DNA of 64,000 nt from Metaphire vulgaris (lineage: Eukaryota; Annelida; Clitellata; Crassiclitellata; Megascolecidae), in NCBI GenBank assembly GCA_018105865.1, contig CM030849.1:7032497-7096496 (forward strand), read 5' to 3'. This document shows, in pieces, positions 1-11,256 of the stretch (position 1 is the stretch's first letter; every line of letters starts with the position of its first letter). A model generated the notes under the pieces. That model made no database searches. It was not told the origin of the DNA and saw only the letters and a program-made list of their open reading frames with translations. The translations under genes and the position numbers were made by a program.

Positions 1-554
1 TTGGAGGCAGGGGCGTCTATCCTATGGGAGGAACGACGCACGTTGCGCAAGACCATGAATGTTTTTCGCCAAAATACATGTATACGCTTATTCCGATCAA
101 AACCACTGCTAGTAGGCTAGCAGTAGTCGTGGCCATCGCGAATCACTTTATTATTGTAGGAAACGTAAAAAAAATAAGTATACCAATTACTACAAATAGC
201 ACCGGAACTTTGTCTAGTAGCTACTGTATAAAACCAACCGACTCTAAAAAAGATTCAAGTCGTCTTAAAGTCATTTTTGCGTAAGGAATCGCAATCGAAG
301 GTCCGTACATTTATTTGTGAAACGATTCTGGGCATAGAGAGAGAAAATCCTGTTATGTGTGAGAGCACATGAACTGAACACTGTGCACATGTATTGACTA
401 ATATACTGGCTAAACAGTACTTACAGTCATTTTTAGGAAGTAATTATCACATTTCCTTGTTCGTATGTATGATAGTAATCAGTTGCATGCAAGGCACGAC
501 TCCTTGTTAATTAGCCAAAGCGATAAAAGCGATAAAAAAGTGATAAAACCGCGC

Positions 555-840
555 TAAGCGTTCGACTTCTTGACTTTGCCAAAGCTGGTTCATTTGAACC
601 AAGAGCAGGTCTTTAGTTCTAAGGCAAATAACCATCTGAATTATATTTCAAATGAAAATATGTCTTGGTTTATATTCGTATCCGTTTATTGTGTGCTCTC
701 GTGTAGCACAGTTCCTGTGGCTGGGCAAAGCATGGTTTCCAGCTGCGCGGTTTCTGTCGGAGAATCTGACGAAAGTCTTCAGAGACGTCATGCATGAGGA
801 GTTTGACCACAGATTAGAAACTCTTTCGTCTGCAATCGAT
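555..840 (+). pseudogene. Decayed copy of fibrinogen-domain gene leader exon
   Basis: This stretch encodes a secretory leader starting at the ATG at 660, a hydrophobic core ending in VPVAGQ, then [18 protein letters not shown]. It matches the first exon of the intact fibrinogen-domain gene at 50336-50069 nearly residue for residue. A frameshift after QRR puts a TGA in the leader frame. The homologous coiled-coil continues in another frame (HEEFDHRLET, then LSSAID), with about seven residues lost. The homology stops abruptly at a TAA microsatellite, and no splice donor or fibrinogen exon follows. The 5' flank (about 555-655) is also homologous to the flank of the intact gene, so a genomic block rather than an mRNA was duplicated. 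I infer a dead partial duplicate. Confidence 0.8.

Positions 841-892
<52 letters not shown>
841..892. repeat. (TAA)n microsatellite
   Basis: Uninterrupted TAA triplets that truncate the decayed leader-exon copy on its 3' side. Confidence 0.97.
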
Positions 893-945
893 TGATTTTA
901 AGTGGTTTAGGAGGCTAAGTAAGCCTGTGTGAAAACCACTGATGT
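893..945 (+). repeat. Dispersed double-hairpin element next to (TAA)n
   Basis: AGTGGTTT at 901-908 pairs with AAACCACT at 933-940, and inside it AGGCT pairs with AGCCT. The same sequence directly follows another (TAA)n tract at 47161-47214. A degenerate version lies near 24535-24585. This makes it a dispersed repeat unit with a conserved folded structure. Its class is unknown. Confidence 0.6.
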
Positions 946-1035
946 AGCCATCTGCATTCAATAACCTAGTTTATCTAGATAGCCTTTGAATCCGTTCACT
1001 GTTTCAACTGTCACTCCCACCTCGTCCAAACTGTT

Positions 1036-1675
1036 TCATTTGTCCACAACCCTTGCACTAAAAATGTTTTTCTTTCTTGGACCAACCCTCTGCTTAAACA
1101 ATTTGCACTTGTGGCCTCTTGTGCTGCTATAGTGTGCCAATGTAAAGAATCGATCATATGGCACATCTACTTTCCCATTCATTATTTTGTATGTTTCTAT
1201 CAAATCCCCTCTCTCTCTTCTCCTTTCTAATGTTGTCAGTTCACAATATTGAAGTCTTTTTTCGTAGCTTAAATTATGGCACCCATTGACCATCTTCGTT
1301 GCTCGTCTTTGCATTTTTCTAAAAGTTCTATATCTTTTTTCAAGAATGGATTCCAAGCCTGAACACAGTATTCCAGATGAGGCCTTACTAATGACTTATA
1401 AAGTTTAATGATTATCTCTTTGTCACGACTCACAATTGTCCTTTTCATCATTCCCAACATTTGGTTTCCCTTTTTTGCTGCCTCCATGCATTGGTGAGAT
1501 GGATTCATACTTCTATGGGTGATTATCTCCAAGTCTCTTTCTTTTTCTGTTGTGGTTAGAACCTTCCCCCCTAAAGAATATTCATTACCATTATTAGACT
1601 TCCCAACATGCATTACAGAACATTTATCAATATTGAAAAGCATTTGCCAGTCCACAGACCACTGAAACAATTTCC
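1036..1675 (-). mobile_element. LINE (Jockey/CR1-like) reverse transcriptase C-terminal fragment
   Basis: The minus strand encodes the post-catalytic part of a non-LTR reverse transcriptase: MLFNIDKCSVMHVGK, then LYKSLVRPHLEYCVQAWNP. After a frameshift near 1320-1330 it continues MQRRATKMVNG, LSYEKRLQYCELTTLERRR and LIETYKIMNG. These are family hallmarks of the thumb region of CR1/Jockey-type LINEs. The catalytic fingers/palm and endonuclease are missing upstream, so this is a typical 5'-truncated and frameshifted dead copy. The exact clade is not settled by the fragment. Confidence 0.85.
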
Positions 1676-3101
1676 TTAATTAAATCAAAATACAGCTAAA
1701 TAATACATTGGACCACGTGATCGAAAACTCTGTCTATAAGTATTCTAGGTAAGCGAATGAATGGCGTGTTTAGTCGACGCGGCCCTCCGAAGCATTAAAG
1801 TCCATCTAAGGCAAAAAACAATTTTCCATCAATTGGGGTGATAATAAATCATTCTGGACATTTGCTCCGACCATATTCGGCGCAATTCAGCTACGCAACG
1901 AACAGCGCCCTGCATCCTCACTCCCTAGCGCCTAATGTAGGCCTACACTATAGATGTGTAGAGAGCAAGCCGTACGAACTACTTTTGTAAAGTAGTTCAT
2001 GTGGCTTTCCCTCTACAGTCCCACGCGAATGGCAGGCACTCCGCCATCAGCCGTGTTCATTGTACACACAACGCCTGATTAGTTACTCTAACAAACGAAC
2101 GACAAACCAAAAACATCCGACTTCTGATGATCTCACTGAGATATTTCCAAACAAATAAATTTAATTAATAAATTGTCTGCAAGCAGGGTAGGGTTGCGCC
2201 GAGTAACTCGAGTAACGCGAGTACTCGACTCCAATTTGGAGTCGAGTAATTTTTTGGAGTCAAGTACTCGCATAGAATAACTAAATAAAAATAGAATAGA
2301 CCTAGATAAATAAAGAATGACCAAAGAATTTCGTTAAAATTTGGCCTACCGTTTTTTATTACAAATTATTAATCAGTCTTATTTAGGTTATTCTTAATCG
2401 TTATGCCCCAGTTAGTTAAGATGTTGTTAAAAGTGCACACAAAATAAGAAGCAAGCAAAGATAAAATTACCGACTGTGAAACTATCGTACAGACGCGTTA
2501 GATATTAGGCCTAAATTTGCCTGGATTTGCCGTAGTCTGCATTATCTTATCATACACGTTCACACATGTTAAATCCATATCTTTTCAACTGAAGTTCTCA
2601 CTGTGAAATAAGCATTAATTTTCGCAGTCCTTGAAATCAAATATCTCGAGATGTCATTCGCTTTGTCAACTCCGGATTTACATTGTCAAGTAACTGTAAA
2701 ACGCATAATACAATAAAGAATTCCCTCAGCCCCTTGACAATCCTGCATTCTCTATAACCTGCTTTATCTTCTCATACATGTTTACTCATGTTAAGCTCAT
2801 ATTTTAAAAATAAAGTACTCACTGTGATATAAGCATAAATTTTCGCAGTACCGCCAATAAAATATCTCGAGGTATTATGATTGTTTTGAATTGCTTGTAT
2901 GCAGGGCCGCCGGAGGGGAGGGGCAAATGCACAGGGGTCCGGCGCCGTGCAGGGGGGCCGGGCCAGGTGATGATGATGTATTAATTAACATTAGAATGGA
3001 CACTGGAAAAGACTGATAAGCAAAAAACGGCCATCTTTATCAAAAGAGCATAGGGGCTCGGCGAATGTCAGGGAGCCCGGGACGATCAGCCGACTATGCA
3101 T
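1676..3101. other. Unassigned intergenic DNA with a palindrome and a local duplication
   Basis: I see no gene here. A near-perfect 27-base palindrome (TACTCGACTCCAA arms, one-base spacer) lies at 2222-2248. Segments about 2519-2660 and 2730-2880 are diverged direct repeats of each other (shared CTCACTGTGA, AATTTTCGCAGT, AATATCTCGAG). A GC-rich patch at 2901-2965 resembles the start of a hAT-type repeat but has no matching partner end. Confidence 0.5.
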
Positions 3102-6100
3102 TTAGCTAACACTCGGATTAAAGACAACAAGAAAGACTGCCAAGCAAAAAAAGGTTATCAGCAGTTTTCTACAACTTGTTAGGAGCCCGGGGGAAATCCT
3201 ATTCATGGTCGTTGAAACATTTTCAGACTTGTCAGGCGAGTGGCCAATGACTACCTTTTGCACAGGGGCCCAGAAATTCTCTCGGCGGCCCTGCTTGTAT
3301 GCTATCTCGCAAAGATTTGCGATCAATTGCTTTCTATCAAAACGTTCCCAGAGTGGATCGGGAGCTGGCAACTGGTATGAAGACTCGGAAATATCATTTA
3401 AGGCGCAACGATAACGCTCGCAAGCTTTTTTACATAACTCGGGAAACGTGGTGGCAAAGATAGATTTTTTATCAGTAATCCAATCAAAGGAAGCTTCCTT
3501 AAAATAATGTTCATAAATTGGAGAACTGAAATTCGGCACAAAATAACACGGACAGAAATCCTGTGCAACAAACTCAAGACGACATTTCATCAGACATTTC
3601 AACCACAAATAACGATCCATTTGATGGAATATGGATTCCATTTCTTCGAGACTCAATCCCAGTTGAGACGCTTTCTCAGAAGATGGCGATAATGCTTCAA
3701 TGCAATACAGTGCACTATTCTTCAAAATGTATTTGGAACCAACAAGGCTCGAGTCATCAACCATCGTCTTCCCAATCATATAAGCCTCTTTTGCATTGTC
3801 ACAACTTTCCTTAATCATGTCGCTTTCAGCTTTGGAGAATGAAATCCTGGCGCAAGATTCCGAATATGGAACCCAGGGATAGAGTTCCTGAGGACGATCA
3901 AAGACCAAATTGCAACCGAAATTCTTTATTTCATCACTCACATTGGATACGGCTTCATCCGGCCACCAGCCATCAATATGAATGCAAGGAACAATGTCGA
4001 TTGAAATTTCATTGACAGAAAAAAAATTTAGAGGTTTAATCATTTTAATGTGTAACACTTTCTTTATACTCTCATAAATTTTGATATATCCGACCGGCAG
4101 TTTCAAAATCCACTCTAAACTCTGATGACTATCAATATTAGCCAGGGCGTTACGAAATATGATTGCAAATTGCCGCTTAAGTTTCTCAGTGTTCAGAATT
4201 TCATCTTTGCCAAAGAAACTGTCAAAATCCCTTGTTTTGTCTACCTTTTTTGACCTTCGCCTTAGATGAACAAATCCAGTGGGAAGTTCAGGAGATTGAG
4301 AAACTTCGCAAAGTTCGCTGATCTTTGTAAGAACAAAACAAAAATCGAATTCATCTGGTTTTTTATTTTTTGTTCCTTCATTAGAGCTTCCAACCAACTC
4401 AACTCTGATTTCAAGTCTCGGATCCAGTCTTTCAATCTCTTTGGCAACGGCGTCCATCATACTAATCACTTCTTTAGTAATTTTTTCAACTAAAGGATGA
4501 CGAAATGCATATTTGCCTTTTTCCCATTGTAATTCAAGGGCAGTTTTGAGATTCACTTCAGATGCTCTATCTTGAGAATCAGAACAGCGAACATCTATAT
4601 CCATTTGCTTATTGTTAATTAGACGAATAAAATACGTCTTATCATTTTCGTATGTGATAGTTTCGACTGCGTCAGACCCTCGTGATGTCATAGCAATATT
4701 TCCGTCCTTATCTTTAATTGATACATCTGCTCCTTTAGATATAAACAATTTCCATAACCAACTGTTAGCGTAATGCAATGGAGTGCGTCCGAAAATGTCA
4801 GTTTCATTGACACTGCAACCGATTGAAATCAATTTATCCACGATAGCTTCCGTCAAATCCAGTATGCTATCATTGTAAGTCTGAGCATCATATAAAGAAA
4901 TGGCAAACAAATGCAACGCTGTTCTTCCCCGTTGGTCTTTTCCTGAGACTATTTGTTCTTTAGATGCCTCGATTAAACTCTGAAATTTGCCTTTATATGG
5001 TTTTAAATTACTAGCCTCATATAGCGTTTTAACGATTTGTTTCAAAGTCAGCTTGCATGTAAGATCGAGGTGATAATCATTTGTTGACTGCGATTCTGTC
5101 TCCTGGTAAACGTTTAAAACCGCTCCTTTCTTTTTCAAAGAATCTTTAATAGATAACGGAATTTTTGTTCTCCGTCCTTCAGCTATATCCAATGGCGAAA
5201 ATTTTTCAAAGCTTAATGCATTCACATTCACGTCTGATCTTCCGAGCAACATTTCAACTATTTTACTTCTCTCATCGGTCCATTCTTCATTGCTCAGGAA
5301 ATATCGAACGACTAAAATGGCCATTTCTTCAATTTCTTTCATTTTCTTCAATTCTTCATAATTCCGCGGAAATTCAAGATGTTCACCAACATGTAGATGT
5401 AAAGCATGATGGAGGGCAGTAAACCCAAGATGATCGGATAAATTCACTGATGCGCCTTTATTTAGAAGCAATTCAAATTCTTGCGAACTATTCAGCCATG
5501 CCGCACGCATTAAGGCCGTTCGACCATTGCAATCCATAGCGTCCAGGTTCATCAAAGTTCCCGTCTCTTCCAGTAGTGCTCGCAAAGCTGGAGAACTTTC
5601 GTAGCTCGACCATATTTGCGTAGGAGGCATTAAGGGTGTTTTTCCTTCGTTGTCTTTTCTATTGATATCTGCACCATAACGAATAAGCAACGAAATAAAT
5701 TCAATTAATTTGTCCTCTTTAGCCCAATGCAGCGATATTCCCAAGTGATAATCTCTGTCATTCGCATTAATTTTTCCAAATTTTAAAAGCAGTTCAATTA
5801 AACGCAGCCTCTTATCGTCGTCGACTTTCCCTCCGTGCATGAGTTTATTAAACGAATTCTCGTGTCTTAAAAGAATATCACAATCCAAAAGAAGTTTCAG
5901 AATTTCTTCTGAATGTTTTGTATCATTTTCCATTGCAATGTACATGGCCTCCAACCAGATATCAGATTTTGTTTTCCGTTCTTCCATCATAGCATCTTGA
6001 TGTTGATTCGATCTCCACGATTTCACACAGATATCTAATGGATTACTGAACTCGGGCAGTATGGATTTGACAATGTCTGCGTTTTCATCTTTAACTGCTG

Positions 6101-8228
6101 ATAAAAATTTAAATTCTAGCAAAGCCAAAACAATTTCATAAAAATGCTTTTGTTTCGCTTTCATTAAAGCACTTTCACAAGAATTATCGACAGCGTCAAC
6201 GTCAAGAACAAATTCAGGTGAAGTCATTCTTATTAAACTGTCAACAATGTCAATGCGATTACTTTTGCATGCAAGCATCAGTAATATTTCTCCATTTTTG
6301 TTTCTACCGTTAAAATCCATTTCATTTTGGAGAAATATCTTCAGAATATCATCTATTTTACAGCTGTCGTTTAATTTCCTGCAGTAGAATTCAGGCTTCA
6401 TTTTACAAATGATTTCAAAAATGGTCTCATTCTGCAAATTCAATATGTTTCCATTGTATTTCCTGAATTTTAATAAAATTTCTACTCTTTTCATTTGTCC
6501 GAAAAAAATACTATATTCCAAATATTCTGCCACCACTTCATAAAAAGTAGTCATATCGTCTTCATTAATTCGCAGAAGAGAGTGGTCATCTTTCAGCATT
6601 GCGTCTTCGTTTTCATTGTTAGCTGCTGATATCAATTTTTTTCCTAACAAAGCCGCAACACTCTTTGAATCATTATTTAGTTTCGCTTTCATTAAAGCCG
6701 TTTCACCAGAATTATCAACAGCGTCGATGTCAAGAACAAATTTATGTTTCTCCAATCTATATAACCTGCAAACAATGTCAATGCGTCTATATTCATTTTG
6801 AAGCCTAGAAATTGTTTCTCTGCTTTTGTTTCCGTCGTCGTCCAGAAAATGTTTTCGTAAATCCAATTTTATTAAACTGAGAACAATGTCATAGCGTTTA
6901 TTTTCACATGCAAGCATCAAGAATGTTTGTCCGTTTTTGTTTCTCTTATTTAAATCAATCCAATTTTCGAGAAGGATCTCAAGAAGTTCATCTATTTGGC
7001 TGCAGTGTCTTGGCTTTATTTTACAAATGATTTCAAATATTGTCTCATTCTCCAAATTCAAATCGCTTGCATTGAATTTCCAGCTTTTTAATAAACTTTC
7101 AACTCTTTTCATTTTTCGGACAAAGATATTATATTCCATATATTCTGCCACCACTTCATAAAAAGTAGTTATCTCATTTTCATTAAATTCCAGAAGAAAG
7201 TGGTCATCTTTCAGCATTGCTTCTTTTTTAGCTTCAACTGCTGATATCATTGTCTTTCCCAACAAAGCCGCGACACTCTTTGAATCATTACTTTGTTTCG
7301 CTTTCATCAAAGCAGTTTCACCAGAATTATCGACAACATCGACATCCAGAAAATGTTTATGTAAATCCAATTTTAATAAACTGCGAACAATGTCAATACG
7401 TTTATTTTCGCATGCAAGCATCAAAAATGTTTCTCCGTTTTTGTTTCTGTAATTTAAATCAATCCCATTTTGGAGAAAGATCTGAAGACGTTCGTCTATT
7501 TGGCTGCAGTGTCTTGGCTTTATTTTGCAAATGATTTCAAAAATTGTCTCATTCTGCAAATTCAAATCACTTGCATTGAATTTTTCAAATTTTGATAAAA
7601 TTTCTAGTGTTTTTATCTTTTCTGAAGAAATATCAGCTTCCAAGTATTCTGCCACAACTTGTTGAATAATAGTTTGCCCATCTTCATTAAATCCACGAAT
7701 GAAACGGTCATCATGAAACAACAGATTCAGCATTACGTTGTGGCATTTGTCTTGTGCTAAAGCAATAGCCTCTAACCAAACCGAACGTGTGATCGTGTCC
7801 TTTGAAGTGAATTCTGTTTCAAAACCAGCTTTCAATCTCTTCGGTGGAGGGCCTTCGATTAGATCATCCTCATGAGATTGCGTTTTCATATGATCATAAT
7901 TATCTTCATCATTATCATTAAGAATATCGGACTCGAGATTGGATTCTTTGGTAGGCAGATAGGCTTTGACTGTTTCAGTGTCACCATTTTCAACTGCTCT
8001 TAAAAATAAGTTCTGTTCAATAATCGCTACTATTTCTGCTTTGTTTGACTGTTTGGCGAACGAAAGAGCGTTTTGTCCGTTTTCATCTCTAGCGCTGATG
8101 TCTTCTCTTTTGCCATCAGTATCTCTCCATTCTAATATTTCACGAACAACAAAGACGTTTCCAGTCTTACATGCGATCATCAAAGCAGTCTGTCCGGATG
8201 ACTTTCTTTTACTCGCTCTATTCCCCAT
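3102..8228 (-). CDS. Ankyrin-repeat cGAS-like (Mab-21 domain) nucleotidyltransferase receptor with hydrophobic tail
   Basis: A 1708-residue frame without introns. The ATG at 8228 is the first Met after an in-frame TAA at 8246-8244. Residues about 9-1175 are ankyrin-type repeats, including a roughly 170-residue block present three times (from about 172, 340 and 545). Residues about 1235-1660 are a Mab-21/cGAS-like fold. GSSNEGT at 1280-1286 is the nucleotide-binding GS motif, PDEFDF supplies E1293 and D1295, and SIDIVP supplies D1411. This matches the E/D...D triad used by cGAS-family enzymes to make cyclic dinucleotides, so activity is plausible. A Mab-21-type RISFSKAESDMI segment follows at about 1461. 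No cGAS-style zinc thumb (H...CC...C) is visible, so the ligand is unknown. The C-terminus (about 1689-1703) is strongly hydrophobic, suggesting a tail anchor. MGNRASKRK fits N-myristoylation plus a basic patch. Membrane location and signalling are inference; the enzyme-family call is strong. Confidence 0.88.
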   Translation of the reverse strand: MGNRASKRKSSGQTALMIACKTGNVFVVREILEWRDTDGKREDISARDENGQNALSFAKQSNKAEIVAIIEQNLFLRAVENGDTETVKAYLPTKESNLESDILNDNDEDNYDHMKTQSHEDDLIEGPPPKRLKAGFETEFTSKDTITRSVWLEAIALAQDKCHNVMLNLLFHDDRFIRGFNEDGQTIIQQVVAEYLEADISSEKIKTLEILSKFEKFNASDLNLQNETIFEIICKIKPRHCSQIDERLQIFLQNGIDLNYRNKNGETFLMLACENKRIDIVRSLLKLDLHKHFLDVDVVDNSGETALMKAKQSNDSKSVAALLGKTMISAVEAKKEAMLKDDHFLLEFNENEITTFYEVVAEYMEYNIFVRKMKRVESLLKSWKFNASDLNLENETIFEIICKIKPRHCSQIDELLEILLENWIDLNKRNKNGQTFLMLACENKRYDIVLSLIKLDLRKHFLDDDGNKSRETISRLQNEYRRIDIVCRLYRLEKHKFVLDIDAVDNSGETALMKAKLNNDSKSVAALLGKKLISAANNENEDAMLKDDHSLLRINEDDMTTFYEVVAEYLEYSIFFGQMKRVEILLKFRKYNGNILNLQNETIFEIICKMKPEFYCRKLNDSCKIDDILKIFLQNEMDFNGRNKNGEILLMLACKSNRIDIVDSLIRMTSPEFVLDVDAVDNSCESALMKAKQKHFYEIVLALLEFKFLSAVKDENADIVKSILPEFSNPLDICVKSWRSNQHQDAMMEERKTKSDIWLEAMYIAMENDTKHSEEILKLLLDCDILLRHENSFNKLMHGGKVDDDKRLRLIELLLKFGKINANDRDYHLGISLHWAKEDKLIEFISLLIRYGADINRKDNEGKTPLMPPTQIWSSYESSPALRALLEETGTLMNLDAMDCNGRTALMRAAWLNSSQEFELLLNKGASVNLSDHLGFTALHHALHLHVGEHLEFPRNYEELKKMKEIEEMAILVVRYFLSNEEWTDERSKIVEMLLGRSDVNVNALSFEKFSPLDIAEGRRTKIPLSIKDSLKKKGAVLNVYQETESQSTNDYHLDLTCKLTLKQIVKTLYEASNLKPYKGKFQSLIEASKEQIVSGKDQRGRTALHLFAISLYDAQTYNDSILDLTEAIVDKLISIGCSVNETDIFGRTPLHYANSWLWKLFISKGADVSIKDKDGNIAMTSRGSDAVETITYENDKTYFIRLINNKQMDIDVRCSDSQDRASEVNLKTALELQWEKGKYAFRHPLVEKITKEVISMMDAVAKEIERLDPRLEIRVELVGSSNEGTKNKKPDEFDFCFVLTKISELCEVSQSPELPTGFVHLRRRSKKVDKTRDFDSFFGKDEILNTEKLKRQFAIIFRNALANIDSHQSLEWILKLPVGYIKIYESIKKVLHIKMIKPLNFFSVNEISIDIVPCIHIDGWWPDEAVSNVSDEIKNFGCNLVFDRPQELYPWVPYSESCARISFSKAESDMIKESCDNAKEAYMIGKTMVDDSSLVGSKYILKNSALYCIEALSPSSEKASQLGLSLEEMESIFHQMDRYLWLKCLMKCRLEFVAQDFCPCYFVPNFSSPIYEHYFKEASFDWITDKKSIFATTFPELCKKACERYRCALNDISESSYQLPAPDPLWERFDRKQLIANLCEIAYKQGRRENFWAPVQKVVIGHSPDKSENVSTTMNRISPGLLTSCRKLLITFFCLAVFLVVFNPSVS

Positions 8229-8735
8229 GTCAAATCCTCTCCGTTAGCTATAGGCCTATCGCTTCTATCAGCAGTAGGCGTAATTCTTGTATTTTATGTC
8301 CATTGGAACGAAAGAGAGAGGTCCCCTGTCTTCAATAAATATATATATTATATAATATACACATTATATACTGTAATATACACAAATAGGTTGCTTTACA
8401 TAAAGAATATTTTTAACAGTAAACGATATACACTCCAGGACAAAATTGCGTGTATTGGCGTTTTCCTCCCAATATATTTTAGTTACTTGAATGCATTTAA
8501 TGTATTTTAAATTCTTTAGTACTTAAACTTCTGTGCGATGCTACAGAAAGCACAAGAGCATCAGAATCCAGTGTTTATGTACTTTGCTGACTTAAAATGC
8601 ACTTGTTTCTGTAACACCTGAACGACTATAGCGTAGATAAAATGTTGGAAATTGGATACTCGCCTCATTTAGTACATTTTATGATTCAAATGTACAAGAA
8701 ACGACAGGCACAAATTAAAGTTGCACGTACACCAT
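8229..8735. promoter_or_regulatory. 5' flank of the ankyrin nucleotidyltransferase gene
   Basis: This 500-base stretch upstream of the minus-strand start holds no coding signal. An AT-rich run with several TATA-like stretches lies at 8338-8390, about 110-160 bases from the ATG, and could contain the promoter. No sequence motif proves this. Confidence 0.3.
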
Positions 8736-9640
8736 CCGAATAATTCAAGATCAAAAAGGATGTCAGACAAGGTCGTGTGATTGCACAATATATGTTCAAT
8801 ATACAGGCTGAAATCGAAACTTAAGAAGAATTTGACGGAGGAATTGCATCATCAGGGAGTAAAATTACAAACTTAAGATATGCAGATGACATTATTCTTT
8901 TGGCTGAAATTACGGAAAGGTTACAGGAACTAGTAGACCGACTAGACAGGGTAACCCAGGAATACAATCTTTGCATAAATATTGATAAACAAATATAATG
9001 AATACAAGAAGTGATACTCAATGGAAAAATTTATATTAACGGAAAACGACTAGTACAGGTCACAGGCTTTGTTTATCTAGGATAACTGCTCACAGAAGAC
9101 GATGAATGTGAAACCGAAATTCGTTCCAGATTGGGTTGAGCTCAAATGGTCAACAAAGCACTGCAAAATCTATGGGAAATCCACAGCGTATCGATCGCCA
9201 TAAATATCAAACTATGGAAAACTCCAGTTTGGCCGGTGGCAACATGTGTGGATGCGAGACATTGAATTTGAAAAAAAGACGAGATAAAGATCAAGGCTTT
9301 CGCGACGAAAGGATTAAGACAGATTCTGCAAATATCCTGGACAGAGAAAAGACCAAACGAGAATGTGGCCTGCAGAGCCTTTTTTACCCACCGAGCCGTT
9401 CTTGTTTGCGGAAGCAATAGATAAGAGAGGGAAGTCGTTTTCTGATGGCAAGTTTGGAAAAGAATTTGCTGGAGTGGCCTGCCCAGATGATAAGTCAAAA
9501 TGGCGAAACCTTGTTCTTTATCGACAGACTGTTGCTCGAAGAGTCGACGATATCGATATGTCTACTAACATTGAACAGACCTTAATTAAAACACGTTCTG
9601 CATGCGGGGTTTTACAGTCTGTAACTTGAAAGAACAGACA
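8736..9640 (+). mobile_element. LINE reverse transcriptase relic
   Basis: Conceptual translation gives DVRQGRVIAQYMFNI, then NLRYADDIILLAE (the catalytic YADD box), LVDRLDRVTQEYNLCINIDK, INGKRLVQVTGFVYLG, LLTEDDECETEIRSRLG, and later RQILQISWTEKR. This is the ordered palm-to-thumb series of a common animal non-LTR reverse transcriptase. Frame changes and stop codons (for example at 8822 and after YLG) break it, and no endonuclease precedes it. Dead 5'-truncated copy; clade not assigned. Confidence 0.82.
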
Positions 9641-10326
9641 GGAGTGACACTGATCAACTAGCAATATTCGTCAGAGGTGCTAATAAAGATATTTTTACTC
9701 GAGTAAATGCTTGATATTTGTTCAATGAAAGGCGCGACAGCCGGTAAATACACAGGTCCCTGTTAGACGTTGTTAAACAGGCAATGCACAAATTAAATCT
9801 TAATGAGAACAAGAGGACTTCCCTTACAAATGACATCAACGCTAAGAATTTCTAACATCGGAGCAGATATTGACTGCATGCGCAAACAAAATCATATGCC
9901 AAATTTCCCACTTAAACTTGAGATTCTGATAGGCCTATAAAAGATTTTGTATCATAAATATTTAGTCTTAAAATATACAATACAGTCTGCAACTATTCAT
10001 AAATCACAATTCCGGAAATTTTGAATTCTGTACAATGTTGAAATGTTGATTTTGAGCATTGATTATTCAATTTGAAAGCCTTTGTAATTTGTCATTAATC
10101 TGGCCCTCCAATTCTTGTAAAACTGCTCATGTGACCCTCCGGGGGAAAAGGTTGGACTCCACCTGATATAGAAGGATGGACTGGAATGACTATAACAGCA
10201 GAAACAAAAGCATCGAAAGAAAGAACTGCTAGTGCCCGGAAATGCTATAAGTCTTATTTGTGGTGTCACCTTAACTTCAACTATTGATGGAGAGGTAAAT
10301 ATGACGACGATGATGACGATGATTAA

Positions 10327-10328
<2 letters not shown>

Positions 10329-10382
<54 letters not shown>
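10329..10382. repeat. (TA)n microsatellite
   Basis: About 27 uninterrupted AT dinucleotides. Confidence 0.97.
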
Positions 10383-10386
<4 letters not shown>

Positions 10387-11191
10387 GTGGATAGCGTTTT
10401 TAAGTAACTGGGATTATGTAGCGCCAGCATTACTTCAATATTATGCTTAACATACTTGGGTGGTCTTTTCCTTCGCCCCTCCTCTTCCTCCTTCCCTCAG
10501 CTATTGCGTCATAGGAGTCATATTTAACGGAAACTAATTAATCATATTATGTGTGCTAGCTTGCATGCATCCTGTCGCCTGACAGTTTGACGTCAGGGGC
10601 TAGTCTGTTGTAACCTGGTGAGAGCTAAATTACAGATATTGGTTAGCGATTGCTCGTGCAGTCGGCAGAGTCGGCCGATGATCATTAAACACTCAATATC
10701 TCAAGAAGGTCTTACACATTTTAATAATAGTAGGGCGATAGTGTTCACCACTATAATATATACAGTATATGGGTCCTATATATGAGTGTGTGTATTTGTG
10801 TGTGTGCGCGCGCACCTGTGTGAACATTAGCTTACAAATGTGCGGTGATCAAGATCAAATCCATGTTATCAAGCCAGACAGGCAATCAAATGACAGTAGG
10901 CCTATAGGGCCTACGGTGGATATATATATCAAGTGAAAAATTAAGTTTTGGATCTTGTTCTTAAAAAACTAGATCAGCTAAATGATTTCTTTAATATAAC
11001 GATAAGGTAAAAAGTACTCGATGATGAATTTGTAGACCTATCTTTATGCTGACGGTAGCGTGTGTGCGCGAGTGTGTGTGTGTGTGTGTGTGTGTATTAA
11101 CGCAAACGCAGGGCGTCTCCAAACTCGGTACAATCTCCGTTTTCTTAGTAACTAAAAGTCTAAATTAGCATTCCCGAGCTCGAAACGAATC

Positions 11192-11194
<3 letters not shown>

Positions 11195-11254
<60 letters not shown>
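11195..11254. repeat. (TA)n microsatellite
   Basis: About 30 uninterrupted AT dinucleotides. Confidence 0.97.

Positions 11255-11256
<2 letters not shown>

Noticed and set aside
9..30. MITE terminus CAGGGGCGTCTATCC at the window start
   Set aside because: Resembles one end of the 55236-55393 family, but no matching opposite end was found, so it was not annotated as an element.
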